Positions 44,747 to 54,910 of a DNA stretch of 64,000 bases are shown here, piece by piece; position 1 is the stretch's first letter, and each line of letters opens with the position of its first letter. Position numbers and translations under genes: made by a program. The notes below the pieces were generated by a model. It was not told where the DNA came from, ran no database searches, and saw only the letters and a list, made by a program, of their open reading frames with translations. The stretch lies in assembly GCA_044376575.1 (NCBI GenBank), contig JBILKR010000002.1, forward strand, positions 124,001-188,000, written 5' to 3'. Origin of the DNA: BA4 sp044376575 (GTDB taxonomy: Bacteria; Bacteroidota; Bacteroidia; CAIKAF01).

Positions 44747-46123
44747 TTAAAATTCTAGTTTTTTGCCTTTATAAAAGTCTAATACTTTTGATTTGAATAT
44801 ATAATCATACAATGCAATCAACGATTCTGTTCTTGCATTAAAATATCTTGTTGCCGCATCATTGTAATCCACAGAATTAATCAAGTTGGCTTCGAAGCGT
44901 TGTTTTGCATATTCAAAATTTTCCTTGAATGATGCTAATCCCTGCTGATTCGCCTGATATGTTTTAAAAGCGGCTTTAGCATCTGCATACGATTTTTGAA
45001 TAGTATTTTTCAATAAAAATTTCTCGTTCATTAAATCGAGTTCAGCATTTTTGTATGCAATTTTTGATTGCTTCACGGCAGTCCTAATTTGAAGTCCGTT
45101 GAATAAAGGAATGTTCATTCCAAATGAAAATTGTTGTGCGTTATTTCTTTCAAGCTGATCAAAAAATGGCACTATGGGACTATTGGGATCAAATGGATTT
45201 TGTTTGAGCAATCCCGAATATATTGTACTTACGGATGTATTCAATAATATTTGAGGATAGTATGAACCCCTGGCAATAGCCAATCCTTGCTTTGCACTTT
45301 TCATTCTCCATTCTCTACTGAGTATGTTGGGCCTGTTGAGCAGTGCAGAATTATATATCATCTGTACAGATTCAGATTCATTAAGAATTTCAGGTTCTAC
45401 TGCCGAAAAATCAGGTTTTTCAATTTGAATTTCAAAACCATCCAGCTGAAGCAACTGAATAAGGGAAAGTTTAACGGATGCAAGGGCATTTTCTCCGTTC
45501 ACTTTTGTTAACTGCTGTGTTGACAGTTGAGCCTCAATGCTCATTAGCGCACCTTTGGTAATAATACCTGCTTCAAAAAGCTGGCGAGAGCGCTTTACTT
45601 GTTGATCCAACACATCCACCTGTTGTTTTACAATTTCAAGCCTTTCTTCTGCAAATAATACCTGCATGTAAACATTGGCTATATTGATAGAAATATCATC
45701 CAGGGCCTGCTGAAAATCATATTGAGCCGCTTTTAGATTGCTTTGGCTCTGACCAATTGAATGATAATTTGCCAGTCCGTTAAAAATTATAAATTGTGAT
45801 GATGCAGAAATGGCTGTAGTATTGAATCGTTGGTCATTCAATAATCCGGTAGTAGGATCGAATCGTAATCCAAAATTAAAACTCTCTGCCATTGAACCGT
45901 TGAGTGTTGGCAACAATGAAGCCCAAGATTGAGTTAACGTTGCTTTATTTGATTCAACATTGAGTTTAAATTTCTGTATAGTAATGTTCTTTTCATGCGC
46001 ATATTCTATACATTTTTTCAATGACCATACATCACCCTGAGCCTTTACAAGTAAAGGAAAAAATATAAAAGCAACAACTTTTACAATTCGAAACAGATAC
46101 CGTGACAGAATATTTGAAGACAT
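44747..46123 (-). CDS. TolC-family outer-membrane efflux protein
   Basis: 458 residues with a signal peptide ending VKAQG (about residue 29). The mature start WSLKKCIEYAHEKNITIQK is the typical TolC-family opening, and two structural repeats of helix-strand-helix are visible (AEERLEIVKQQVDVLDQQVK and YAKQRFEANLINSVDYNDA). It is the outer-membrane channel for the adaptor encoded 3 bases downstream. It is divergent from the O-acetylation genes. Confidence 0.94.
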   Translation of the reverse strand: MSSNILSRYLFRIVKVVAFIFFPLLVKAQGDVWSLKKCIEYAHEKNITIQKFKLNVESNKATLTQSWASLLPTLNGSMAESFNFGLRFDPTTGLLNDQRFNTTAISASSQFIIFNGLANYHSIGQSQSNLKAAQYDFQQALDDISINIANVYMQVLFAEERLEIVKQQVDVLDQQVKRSRQLFEAGIITKGALMSIEAQLSTQQLTKVNGENALASVKLSLIQLLQLDGFEIQIEKPDFSAVEPEILNESESVQMIYNSALLNRPNILSREWRMKSAKQGLAIARGSYYPQILLNTSVSTIYSGLLKQNPFDPNSPIVPFFDQLERNNAQQFSFGMNIPLFNGLQIRTAVKQSKIAYKNAELDLMNEKFLLKNTIQKSYADAKAAFKTYQANQQGLASFKENFEYAKQRFEANLINSVDYNDAATRYFNARTESLIALYDYIFKSKVLDFYKGKKLEF

Positions 46124-46232
46124 AAAATTAAAGAGGTCAAAAATATAAGTACTTCAAGTTAATCCCTTGAAATCATTGTTAAAAATATAAAATCAAAAGG
46201 AATTCTCTTAATTTGTAGCGGATATTAAGTAT

Positions 46233-47669
46233 ATGGTATTTAGTTCACCAGTATTTGTTTTGGCCTTTTTGCCATTCTTATTGTTGGTATATCAGGTAAC
46301 AAAAGCATCATTGAAAAATATGGTGTTGCTCATCTTTAGCCTTTTGTTCTATGCATGGGGAGAAGGTGAAATGGTAGTAATCATGCTCGGATCAATTACC
46401 ATGAATTACTTTATTGCCCTTTTTATCGATTCGGCTGAGCAGAAATGGTCCAGAAATTTATGGTTATCGATAGGCATTGCCGCCAATCTGATTTTATTAT
46501 TTTATTACAAATACACTAACTTTTTCCTTACCAACTATAACCAAATTGCATTATCCTTAGGCAAATCAAGCGTGATATGGGATACAATAATTCTTCCTCT
46601 TGGTATTTCTTTTTTTACATTTCAGGGTATTTCATACATCATTGATGTATATAGAAAAGAAACAACAGTTCAGAAAAATCCTGTTGATCTGGCATTATAT
46701 ATAACTTTTTTTCCTCAATTGATTGCGGGTCCCATTGTTCGCTACCATGATATCAGTTTGCAACTAAATGATAGAAGTGTAACACCGGATTTAATGGTTT
46801 CCGGAATCAAAAGATTCATCATTGGTCTGACAAAAAAAATAATAATTGCGGATCAGGTCGGCAGAGTTTCTGCAGTATTGTTCAGTGGCAATCCCGATGA
46901 ACTTAATGCCGGACTCGCCTGGCTGGGAATGATTAGTTCAGTAGTGCAGATTTATTTTGATTTTTCAGGATACAGTGACATGGCCATCGGCCTAGGAAGA
47001 ATGTTTGGGTTCACTTTTCTTGAAAACTTTCTTCATCCGCTTTCTATGAAAAACATGCGAAAGTTCTGGACGCACTGGCATATCTCTCTATCCAACTGGT
47101 TTAAGGATTATATCTATTTACCGCTAGGTGGAAATAAGAAAGGACCATGGCGAACGCATTTTAATCTCTGGTTAATATTTTTTCTCAGCGGATTATGGCA
47201 TGGTGCCGAATGGACATTTGTTCTTTTCGGAGTTTTTCATGGAATCTTTATGGTTGCAGAACGTCTGGGGATGGAAAAAATATTGAATAAGTTACCCGGA
47301 TTTATTCAAAACATATATGTCTGGCTTGTATTCTCTCTAAGTATTATTTTATTTTCATCCCCTTCAATTGAATTTGCCTGGACATATATACAACAACTAT
47401 TTAATTTTAATGTTGACATCACATTTCATCAAGTATGGATTTATCTTGATTTTTCTTTCTGGGCAATTTTTATATCAGGAATAATTCTTTGCTATCCGAT
47501 TAAAGCATATATAACAAATTCAAAGGCAATAAAAGAATTAACTGACAAAGAAATTCTTTTGAAGTATAAAAATATATTATCTTATGGTGTATATTTTATA
47601 GTATTATTTTTTACAATGGCTGCCATGGCGGGATCTACATATTCTCCATTTATATATTTTAGATTTTAA
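46233..47669 (+). CDS. MBOAT O-acyltransferase, AlgI-like
   Basis: 478 residues with about 11 membrane helices. The MBOAT motifs are present: FWTHWHISLSNWFKDYIYLP and LSGLWHGAEWTFVLFG, the latter with the catalytic His. AlgI-type proteins pass acetyl groups across the inner membrane to a periplasmic transferase that modifies alginate or another polysaccharide. The stop codon overlaps the start of the AlgX/AlgJ-like gene (TAATG), so the two are coupled. Confidence 0.95.
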   Translation: MVFSSPVFVLAFLPFLLLVYQVTKASLKNMVLLIFSLLFYAWGEGEMVVIMLGSITMNYFIALFIDSAEQKWSRNLWLSIGIAANLILLFYYKYTNFFLTNYNQIALSLGKSSVIWDTIILPLGISFFTFQGISYIIDVYRKETTVQKNPVDLALYITFFPQLIAGPIVRYHDISLQLNDRSVTPDLMVSGIKRFIIGLTKKIIIADQVGRVSAVLFSGNPDELNAGLAWLGMISSVVQIYFDFSGYSDMAIGLGRMFGFTFLENFLHPLSMKNMRKFWTHWHISLSNWFKDYIYLPLGGNKKGPWRTHFNLWLIFFLSGLWHGAEWTFVLFGVFHGIFMVAERLGMEKILNKLPGFIQNIYVWLVFSLSIILFSSPSIEFAWTYIQQLFNFNVDITFHQVWIYLDFSFWAIFISGIILCYPIKAYITNSKAIKELTDKEILLKYKNILSYGVYFIVLFFTMAAMAGSTYSPFIYFRF

Positions 47670-49423
47670 TGTCAAACAAAAACATATATACATCTATTGT
47701 TTTCATTATTTTCATAATGGGTGTAATGCTGTTGTATGTGATGTTTAATAACACAGATCTGGCCACACAAAAACCAACACTTGAAATGTTTGTTGAGGCT
47801 GACAGAGCATCCTCTGTTCAACTTTTCGTTCAGGAAGGCAATTATTACAACCCTGAAAATCATTCTGAAGTTAAATGGTCGGATCCACTTAAACTTCAAA
47901 AAATTAAACTTGAGATTCCGGAGGTACAAGCTGCAGGTAAAATCAGAATTGACATAGGCTATTCACGCTCTAAATGGAAGATAAAGACAATGACTTTCAA
48001 AGGGAAGTCGAATACTATTACTTATGGGCCTGATGAAATTATAAAATTATTTAAGCCAATCCAACATATAGAGACTTTTAAAGCTAATGATCAGGGAGTC
48101 TTGGATATTTCAGTAACAGGACATGATGCATTTATAGAAAGTAATTTTTACTTGCAGCAAATCATGCCGACACTACTTGAAGATCGTTTTCCAAATTTTA
48201 AAATATTATTTCTTTCGATTGTTTTTTCATTGTTTTTTTCTGTTTTGATATTTTACATGTTAGTTAAATGGGATCCTTTAAAACAGGCCTCCAGAAAAGA
48301 TGCATTATTTATATCCACATTCTTAATTTTCATATCTACTCCTTTTATTGTCATGGTTGTTTATCCCAACCAAAATTTATCAGAGAACAGAAGGCTTGCA
48401 GAGAAACCATTACTTACAACAAAAGATATGCTTTCGTATCCTGAAGCATACAATAAATATTTTAAAGAAAATTTTGGATTCAGAAAATGGCTTACCACGC
48501 TTAACAGTTACTGGCGATTAAAAATATTCAATAGTTCTTCGGCACCTGAGTCTGTAATTATTGGTAAGAATTCGTGGCTTTATTCTACTGATCCTGATAT
48601 TTCCGGAGATTTTAGAAACAGGATTGCTTATACCAAAGAAGAATTAAATATAATCCAAAAGCACATAGAAGAACTTCATCATTTTTACGCAAAAAATAAC
48701 ATTCCTTTTTATTTATTTATTGCACCATCCAAATACAACATATACCCCGAATATTTACCGAACCGAATCACAATTAATATCAGAAATACCAAGCTGGATC
48801 AATTGATCAGTCATATGAATAAATATTCTGAAGTTAAAATTATAACCGCTCATGAAGAACTAATAAAAGCAAAAATAAATGCTCCTGTTTTTTATGAACA
48901 TGACACCCACTGGAATCTGCAAGGCGGGTTTATCGGATATCAGAAACTGATGAAGACAATCGTTGCAAAATTTCCACACCTGCAAATTTTGCACGAAAAT
49001 GAATTCAACAGAAATTACACATCTGTTCACAATGCGGACCTCTCAAGAATGCTTTCATTAGAAGATGTTCTATTGAATGACGAATGGGGATTTCAAAAGA
49101 AATTTAACTCACTCACACGACCAGGACAAAAAACAGTTTTTCAAACAATTTCACCGATTCAACCTACTTTATTCATTGATCACCCCCAACCCAATCTACC
49201 TAAAGCTGTAATCTATAGAGATTCGTTTTTTAATCTTATGATTCCATTTATGGGTGAACATTTTAGTAGATCAGTATTGATATGGAGCTACGATCATTCT
49301 GTTGAAGTCATTGAAAAAGAAAAGCCAGATGTGATTATCATGGAAATCATAGAAAACAGACTGGATAAATTTCTTGAAAACAACAGGGCAGAATTTCAAC
49401 ACTTACCGAGCGCAAAGCCATAG
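47669..49423 (+). CDS. AlgX/AlgJ-like SGNH-type O-acetyltransferase
   Basis: 584 residues. Membrane helices lie near residues 9-28, 173-200 and 212-230; the first periplasmic part (30-170) is beta-rich. The C-terminal half is the AlgX/AlgJ-like catalytic domain: IIGKNSWLYSTD, YEHDTHWNLQGG with the catalytic Asp and His, and VIYRDSFFNLMIPF with the catalytic Ser. It should place acetyl groups, supplied by the MBOAT protein, on a surface polysaccharide. The three-helix N-terminal part is unusual for AlgX, which is periplasmic. Confidence 0.88.
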   Translation: MSNKNIYTSIVFIIFIMGVMLLYVMFNNTDLATQKPTLEMFVEADRASSVQLFVQEGNYYNPENHSEVKWSDPLKLQKIKLEIPEVQAAGKIRIDIGYSRSKWKIKTMTFKGKSNTITYGPDEIIKLFKPIQHIETFKANDQGVLDISVTGHDAFIESNFYLQQIMPTLLEDRFPNFKILFLSIVFSLFFSVLIFYMLVKWDPLKQASRKDALFISTFLIFISTPFIVMVVYPNQNLSENRRLAEKPLLTTKDMLSYPEAYNKYFKENFGFRKWLTTLNSYWRLKIFNSSSAPESVIIGKNSWLYSTDPDISGDFRNRIAYTKEELNIIQKHIEELHHFYAKNNIPFYLFIAPSKYNIYPEYLPNRITINIRNTKLDQLISHMNKYSEVKIITAHEELIKAKINAPVFYEHDTHWNLQGGFIGYQKLMKTIVAKFPHLQILHENEFNRNYTSVHNADLSRMLSLEDVLLNDEWGFQKKFNSLTRPGQKTVFQTISPIQPTLFIDHPQPNLPKAVIYRDSFFNLMIPFMGEHFSRSVLIWSYDHSVEVIEKEKPDVIIMEIIENRLDKFLENNRAEFQHLPSAKP

Positions 49424-49429
49424 AAGTCT

Positions 49430-50728
49430 ATGAAAATAAAAATTTCTTTCAGTTATTCAGAAAAAAGAAATTACATCGCTGGTATTTTACTTTTTATAAT
49501 CTATGTAATCATTCACTTCAATTATATTTTAAAATCCCCCATCTGGAACCCCAACGACGAATTAGCTCATGTTGATTATATAGACAGAATCGTAAACGAA
49601 AAACGCTTTGTTAAGGACGGAGAGCTTATCTCTGATCGTTCTTTCCAATTTCACAATGACTTGAAAGTAATTAATTACGTTGGTTTCGACGGAAAAAAAG
49701 AACACCTTTTTATAATCGGTAATTCTTATGAAGCCCATCAGCCGCCAATATATTACTTATTGATGGCTACACCATATTACTTCATTATGAATTCAGATTT
49801 AAATCCTGTAATGAAACTTACTTTGCTTCGAATCTTTTCATACGTATTTCATCTGTTAGGAATCATTCTCATTTTTGCGATATTTAAAGAAATTAACGCT
49901 TATTTTAAACACCATGTTTTTACTTTAGATTTTCAATTGATTACTGCTCTTTTTATTTTAATTACTACAATGCATAATCGTGCTGGCATAAACAATGACC
50001 AGTTGAATTTATTAGCTGTTAATTTATCCATTTACTTTACTATCAGATATCTTAAAACAAAACATATCAAATATGCTTTTGCTATTAGTTTATGGGGGTG
50101 TATTAGTTTTTTCATAAAATATACCAATGGATTAATCAGCCTGATTTTAGGAATATTTTTATTTGCTGAATGGATAAAAACAATAGATAAAAAAAGATTA
50201 TTTCCACTTGTCTTTATTCCATTTTTTGCAATTCCTTTATTTTTTATAAATAGTGGAATACAGAATGGCTGGAATAACATTCTTAATAATAAAATCAATG
50301 GCCAACTTTTTGTTTTCTTTAGTCCGGGGATGCTCTCTTTTTTAGATTTTTTTAAATTTCATTGGTTCGAATTTTTCAATTTAGAATATCTTGGAATTAA
50401 AAATTTATACTTTCAATATGCTGGTTTTTTATTTTATGGATTGGCGATTATTCTTTGGATATATTATATGACTCGAAGAAAAGTAAATATAATATGGACC
50501 ATATCTCTTTTTATTACACTTATTCTTTATATAATCATACTTCTGTTAAGCAATTATGTTTGTTGTGTCGCTTGGTATTCAATACGGTTATATTCCGGCT
50601 ACATGATATTTATCACACTGGCTTTATTGGGATGGCTTGCAGTAGATAACAACCTGACGAAACATTTAAGAACTGTTGTAATTATGTTTCTATTTGTTCC
50701 TTTGATCTACTTCTTTTTTAAAAATTGA
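49430..50728 (+). CDS. Multi-pass membrane protein, DUF2142/GT-C-like
   Basis: 432 residues with 10-12 membrane helices. The first periplasmic loop (residues 35-90) contains NPNDELAHVDYIDRIVNEKR and then EAHQPPIYYLLMATP, a pattern like DUF2142 and other lipid-linked sugar transferases of the GT-C class, where an acidic pair follows the first helix. It probably transfers or handles a polyprenyl-linked sugar of the acetylated surface polymer. The next gene is a paralogue and overlaps it by 4 bases. Confidence 0.75.
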   Translation: MKIKISFSYSEKRNYIAGILLFIIYVIIHFNYILKSPIWNPNDELAHVDYIDRIVNEKRFVKDGELISDRSFQFHNDLKVINYVGFDGKKEHLFIIGNSYEAHQPPIYYLLMATPYYFIMNSDLNPVMKLTLLRIFSYVFHLLGIILIFAIFKEINAYFKHHVFTLDFQLITALFILITTMHNRAGINNDQLNLLAVNLSIYFTIRYLKTKHIKYAFAISLWGCISFFIKYTNGLISLILGIFLFAEWIKTIDKKRLFPLVFIPFFAIPLFFINSGIQNGWNNILNNKINGQLFVFFSPGMLSFLDFFKFHWFEFFNLEYLGIKNLYFQYAGFLFYGLAIILWIYYMTRRKVNIIWTISLFITLILYIIILLLSNYVCCVAWYSIRLYSGYMIFITLALLGWLAVDNNLTKHLRTVVIMFLFVPLIYFFFKN

Positions 50729-51936
50729 TGATGGTAAATAAAACATTTCGATTTTTATTATTTGTATTGATTGTTATCATTTCATGGATTGATTTACAGT
50801 ATATGTATAAACAGCCAATATGGGGAGATGTGGATGAAATTGCTCATTTCGATTATATTGAAAAAATAAGTAATGGCAATCTAAAATATGACAATGATGT
50901 ATTTATTGAAAAAGAAGTATTACAATCATTATCAGAACTTCATTGGAAAAAACCTGAGAATTATAATGGAGATATACATCAAATTGGATTGACAGGTATT
51001 TCATATGAATTACACCAACCACCTTTATATTACGGACTAATGAGCATTCCAAATATCATTGCAAAATGGATGCAGGTTGATATTTCAGAAAGAGTATTAT
51101 TGATAAGAATCATCAGTTGGTTATTGTTCTTCGCAGGTATATTTATAGGCTTTTTGTTGATTAAAAAAGTCCAAAAGGATGCGTTTGGAAATATAAAAAT
51201 TCCACTTGGTGAGATCTTCATTATTTTTTCCATTTGTGCCGGTGCTTATGATCGTTATGGAGTATCTAACGATGTAATTTCAGTAACGGTAATTAATCTC
51301 CATTTTTGGATTTTTTACAGATTTATAAAACATAACAGCAATTCTTTATTTCTTCTTGTTCAAGTCAGCATTTTATTGATTCTTTTCAGCAAACAAACCA
51401 ATTGGCCTATTGCCTTTGTTTCATGGGCGCTTTGTCTGTATTTAAAATTAAAAAAAGATCGATTTAATTTTTGCCAATTATTAATTTCGTTATGCATTTA
51501 CATTCCCTTTATTATTTATCTGATTATATTCATTACTCAACAAACGGAAATATCTGTTAGCAAATCAATCTTTAACAGTTACCTTCCGGCTGGAATTTTT
51601 GATTTTAATTCATTTATTCAAATCCTTTTTGAAAACACATTTGATTTACAGATTTTTCACTTGAATCCATTTCTGTGGAGGCCGTGGATCTTAATAATTT
51701 TTATACTTCAGCTAATCAGTATAACCTGGCTATCATTAAAAAATATTGTATTTCGATTATCTCTGGTATACCTAATTATCCTGACAATTATGATGTTTGT
51801 ATTAAACAAGTGGGTTGGAGGAGTTCACTGGTATGCATTCCGGCACTATACCGGATATTCCTTAATCATTTTCTTATTTATCATCAGCCCAATCATTTTA
51901 ACCGAGCGTTTAATTACAAGAAAATATATTATATAA
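50725..51936 (+). CDS. Multi-pass membrane protein, paralogue of the preceding gene
   Basis: 403 residues, about 10 membrane helices. The first loop again has GDVDEIAHFDYIEKISNGN and YELHQPPLYYGLMSIP, so it is a tandem paralogue of its neighbour; the two diverge strongly elsewhere. It is the last gene of the plus-strand cluster that starts with the MBOAT gene. It is convergent with the acyltransferase gene, with a 2-base gap. A glycosyltransferase-like role is inferred from the shared loop. Confidence 0.72.
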   Translation: MMMVNKTFRFLLFVLIVIISWIDLQYMYKQPIWGDVDEIAHFDYIEKISNGNLKYDNDVFIEKEVLQSLSELHWKKPENYNGDIHQIGLTGISYELHQPPLYYGLMSIPNIIAKWMQVDISERVLLIRIISWLLFFAGIFIGFLLIKKVQKDAFGNIKIPLGEIFIIFSICAGAYDRYGVSNDVISVTVINLHFWIFYRFIKHNSNSLFLLVQVSILLILFSKQTNWPIAFVSWALCLYLKLKKDRFNFCQLLISLCIYIPFIIYLIIFITQQTEISVSKSIFNSYLPAGIFDFNSFIQILFENTFDLQIFHLNPFLWRPWILIIFILQLISITWLSLKNIVFRLSLVYLIILTIMMFVLNKWVGGVHWYAFRHYTGYSLIIFLFIISPIILTERLITRKYII

Positions 51937-51938
51937 CA

Positions 51939-53099
51939 TCAGGAAACCATTCCTTGAAATATTTTCTTTATAGCTTGATGATTTCTTAATTGCATCACCG
52001 GATATTCAATCAACACATATAGCAAATAAGAAATAATGATAGTTAAACTCCAAAATAAAATATACAATAGCCCTTCCGTTATAAAATCAGAACGGAATAT
52101 ATATTGCACCTCATTTCTATAAGCTAGCAAAAGATGCATAACAGAAGAATTTACCAGATAGATAGAGTAAGATATAACACTTATAAATATAATACACTTT
52201 GTTATTATATTTTTTCTGAAATGAAAAGCACTCAAAGCAGGTAACAAAAACAATGTAGCAATGGATATTACTGTAAAAGAAAATACAGAATCGTAAAAAT
52301 AATTATTGGAAAAGGAAGGGAAATAAAAGCGCGCCAATAAATGCAACATGATTCCCGCAAACAGAAAGTATAATTTATATTTATTCCAGTAAGTAGAATG
52401 ATAGTGCATAACATAAGCCCCAAAAACTCCATACATCAAACTATCCAGCCTAGTTACAACCTGCCTTCTAAAGAAATCATCCCATTCAAAAATATTTGTA
52501 ATTTGCAATTCGTTGAATCTATAAATCCTGAATATAATTGATCCCACAGTGATTAAAAAAACAATAATCAGCGTAGAATTTTTCACAGAAAACCTAAAGA
52601 ATATAATCAGGGGTAAAAACATTAAAGGTAGCAGGATGTAAAACCATTCTTCAATACTTAGGCTCCAGGCTTCAGCAAAAAACCAGGGGTGTGGAGAATA
52701 TATATTTTGTGCAAAAAAATAAAAGGGTGGCAATACAGAAATTGTTATATCTTTTACAAACTGCAAATGAATAATAGCTAAAACAGTTAAAACAATATAA
52801 TACGCTGGGAGTGTTCTGAACCACCTGCGCATCCAAAAATGAAAAAATAATTTTACTGAAACTGTATTTTTTTCTAGTGATTTTAGCCAGATACCGCCAA
52901 TTAAAAACCCACTAAGCACAAAAAATATTGTTACCCCATCAAATAGAAAGTATTGGGTCAATTGATAAGCCCTTCCTGTTAAAAACAATGAGCCATGACC
53001 TAACAAAATAAAAATGATAGCCAATGCACGAAGCAAATCCAATCCAAATATTCTATCCTGTTGAAAGGAGAAATTAAAAAGTTTCAAGAATCGCCGCAT
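51939..53099 (-). CDS. Acyltransferase 3 family membrane protein (OafA-like)
   Basis: 386 residues with ten membrane helices. The family motif is at the N-terminus: FGLDLLRALAIIFILLGHGS, with the conserved Arg and catalytic His. A second motif, WSLSIEEWFYILLPL, is present near residue 145. These enzymes acylate sugars of O-antigens, capsules or exported glycans. There is no C-terminal SGNH domain. It faces the O-acetylation genes and probably modifies the same surface polymer. Confidence 0.92.
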   Translation of the reverse strand: MRRFLKLFNFSFQQDRIFGLDLLRALAIIFILLGHGSLFLTGRAYQLTQYFLFDGVTIFFVLSGFLIGGIWLKSLEKNTVSVKLFFHFWMRRWFRTLPAYYIVLTVLAIIHLQFVKDITISVLPPFYFFAQNIYSPHPWFFAEAWSLSIEEWFYILLPLMFLPLIIFFRFSVKNSTLIIVFLITVGSIIFRIYRFNELQITNIFEWDDFFRRQVVTRLDSLMYGVFGAYVMHYHSTYWNKYKLYFLFAGIMLHLLARFYFPSFSNNYFYDSVFSFTVISIATLFLLPALSAFHFRKNIITKCIIFISVISYSIYLVNSSVMHLLLAYRNEVQYIFRSDFITEGLLYILFWSLTIIISYLLYVLIEYPVMQLRNHQAIKKIFQGMVS

Positions 53100-53126
53100 T
53101 GATTAATATCAAATATAAAAACACGC

Positions 53127-53786
53127 TTAGTCTTTTTCTACCAACCCCTGCGCATAAGCATAATTAATAAGTTCAGATGCGCTTTTACAGGAGAGTTTTT
53201 TGAGAATATTTTTACGATGCGTATAAACAGTATGCATGCTCAGACAAAGATCATCGGCAATTTCTTTTGTAGATTTACCTAGGGAAACTAATTTAAAGAT
53301 TTCCATTTCTCTACCCGAAAGGTCTTCATGCAATAATTTTTTAGGCGCCTGTTTATGGAAACTCATTTCGATAAGAACTTCTACCACCTTCGCACTAAAG
53401 TATTTTCCACCTGCTAAAATAGCCCTGCAAGCTCCTACTAATTCTTCCTGATCTGCTTGTGTGGTAATGAATCCCTGTATATGTATTTTATGTAAATGAT
53501 AAATACTTTCCTTGTCAAAATCAGAAATCATCAACACTTTGTGTAAAGAAAGGAATTGATCATTCAAATTAAGGTTTTCCTCTGAAAAAAAATCACCAAG
53601 TTTTCGGTCAATAATAATCAGGTCTGGACCTAAGGCTGACACAACATTTTTAAAATCATCCGGAGAAAGGGATGTTCCACAAACTGAAAAACCCGGAATA
53701 GCATCCAAAATAGACTTTATTCCCTGCAACAACAACTGTTGTTCACTGGCAATAAAAACCCGAACATTTGAATGACTGTTATACAT
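53127..53786 (-). CDS. Orphan NarL/LuxR-type regulator with atypical receiver
   Basis: 219 residues. The receiver domain (8-125) keeps the phospho-accepting Asp (DLIIIDRKLGD), but the acidic pocket reads IASEQQ where DD is usual, and the conserved Lys near the fifth strand is Thr (GFITTQADQEEL). The C-terminal LuxR helix-turn-helix is intact: LSGREMEIFKLVSLGKSTKE and LSMHTVYTHRKNILKKL. No histidine kinase gene is adjacent. It may act without phosphorylation. The acyltransferase gene follows after 27 bases. Confidence 0.9.
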   Translation of the reverse strand: MYNSHSNVRVFIASEQQLLLQGIKSILDAIPGFSVCGTSLSPDDFKNVVSALGPDLIIIDRKLGDFFSEENLNLNDQFLSLHKVLMISDFDKESIYHLHKIHIQGFITTQADQEELVGACRAILAGGKYFSAKVVEVLIEMSFHKQAPKKLLHEDLSGREMEIFKLVSLGKSTKEIADDLCLSMHTVYTHRKNILKKLSCKSASELINYAYAQGLVEKD

Positions 53787-53933
53787 AAGCGTTACAAAAT
53801 TGCAAAAAAAAATTGAGTATTCTATTAGAAGTAAACAAGTCTGCGGGTTTGATGTTTATTAATTATCAAATAAAAATTAAAATTCTTAAGCGTGAGGATA
53901 ATTTGATACTTTTGAACTGAATGTAATAATCGT

Positions 53934-54908
53934 ATGTCGGAACTGAATAAAATCAAAAAACCTATTGAAAAGGAAATGATTGAATTTGAAAAACAATTCA
54001 GTCAGTCTATGAAAAGTTCTGTTCCATTACTGGATAAGATTACCGGATATATTGTAAAGCGCAAAGGAAAGCAGATCAGGCCGATGTTTGTATTCCTCTC
54101 TGCACATATTGCCGGTGGTGCAAATGAGTCCACTTACAGGGCAGGAAATCTCATTGAATTATTGCATACAGCAACTCTGGTTCACGACGATGTAGTTGAT
54201 GACAGTAATGAAAGACGTGGGTTTTTCTCTATCAATGCACTATGGAAAAATAAAATTGCTGTATTGGTTGGTGATTTTTTACTTTCAAAGGGGTTGTTAC
54301 TGGCTACACGAAACAATGATTTTCATTTATTACAGATTGTTTCAGAAGCGGTAGAATTGATGAGTGAAGGAGAATTGCTCCAAATTGAGAAGGCCAGAAG
54401 ACTTGATATCAAAGAAGATATTTATTTTGAAATTATCCGCAGAAAAACAGCATCTCTAATAGCCTCCTGTTGTGCTTGTGGAGCGGCCTCTGCAGGCGCT
54501 GATCATGATACCATAAAATTCATGAATGAGTTTGGTGAAAAAATTGGTATTGCCTTTCAAATTAAAGACGATGTTTTCGATTATCAGAACAGTTCAATTA
54601 TAGGCAAGCCTACAGGCATTGATATCAAAGAACAAAAAATGACATTGCCTTTGATATATGCATTAAATCAGTCAACTGACAAGAAGAAAAAGGAAATCAT
54701 CAGCATTGTTAAAAACAATAATAACGATCCGCAAAAAGTTGATGAAGTTATTCAATTTGTTAAAACAAGCGGCGGTATTGAATATGCCGAAAAGAAAATG
54801 TATGAGTATCGGGATGATGCGCTCAATATGCTTTCAAGGTTTGAGGATTCTGTATATAAAGAATCTTTGATCGCCTTGGTGCAATTTACTACTGAAAGAA
54901 AATTTTAA
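53934..54908 (+). CDS. Polyprenyl diphosphate synthase (IspA/IspB-like)
   Basis: 324 residues. The first Asp-rich motif, LVHDDVVDDSNERRG, and the second, FQIKDDVFDYQNS, are complete, and KRKGKQIRPMFVFL has the conserved substrate-binding Lys and Arg. The length and the small residues before the first motif (HTATLVHDD) fit a long-chain synthase that makes the menaquinone side chain rather than farnesyl diphosphate, but I cannot set the chain length. A TACTTTTG -7-like element lies at 53907-53914. Confidence 0.92.
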   Translation: MSELNKIKKPIEKEMIEFEKQFSQSMKSSVPLLDKITGYIVKRKGKQIRPMFVFLSAHIAGGANESTYRAGNLIELLHTATLVHDDVVDDSNERRGFFSINALWKNKIAVLVGDFLLSKGLLLATRNNDFHLLQIVSEAVELMSEGELLQIEKARRLDIKEDIYFEIIRRKTASLIASCCACGAASAGADHDTIKFMNEFGEKIGIAFQIKDDVFDYQNSSIIGKPTGIDIKEQKMTLPLIYALNQSTDKKKKEIISIVKNNNNDPQKVDEVIQFVKTSGGIEYAEKKMYEYRDDALNMLSRFEDSVYKESLIALVQFTTERKF

Positions 54909-54910
54909 TT

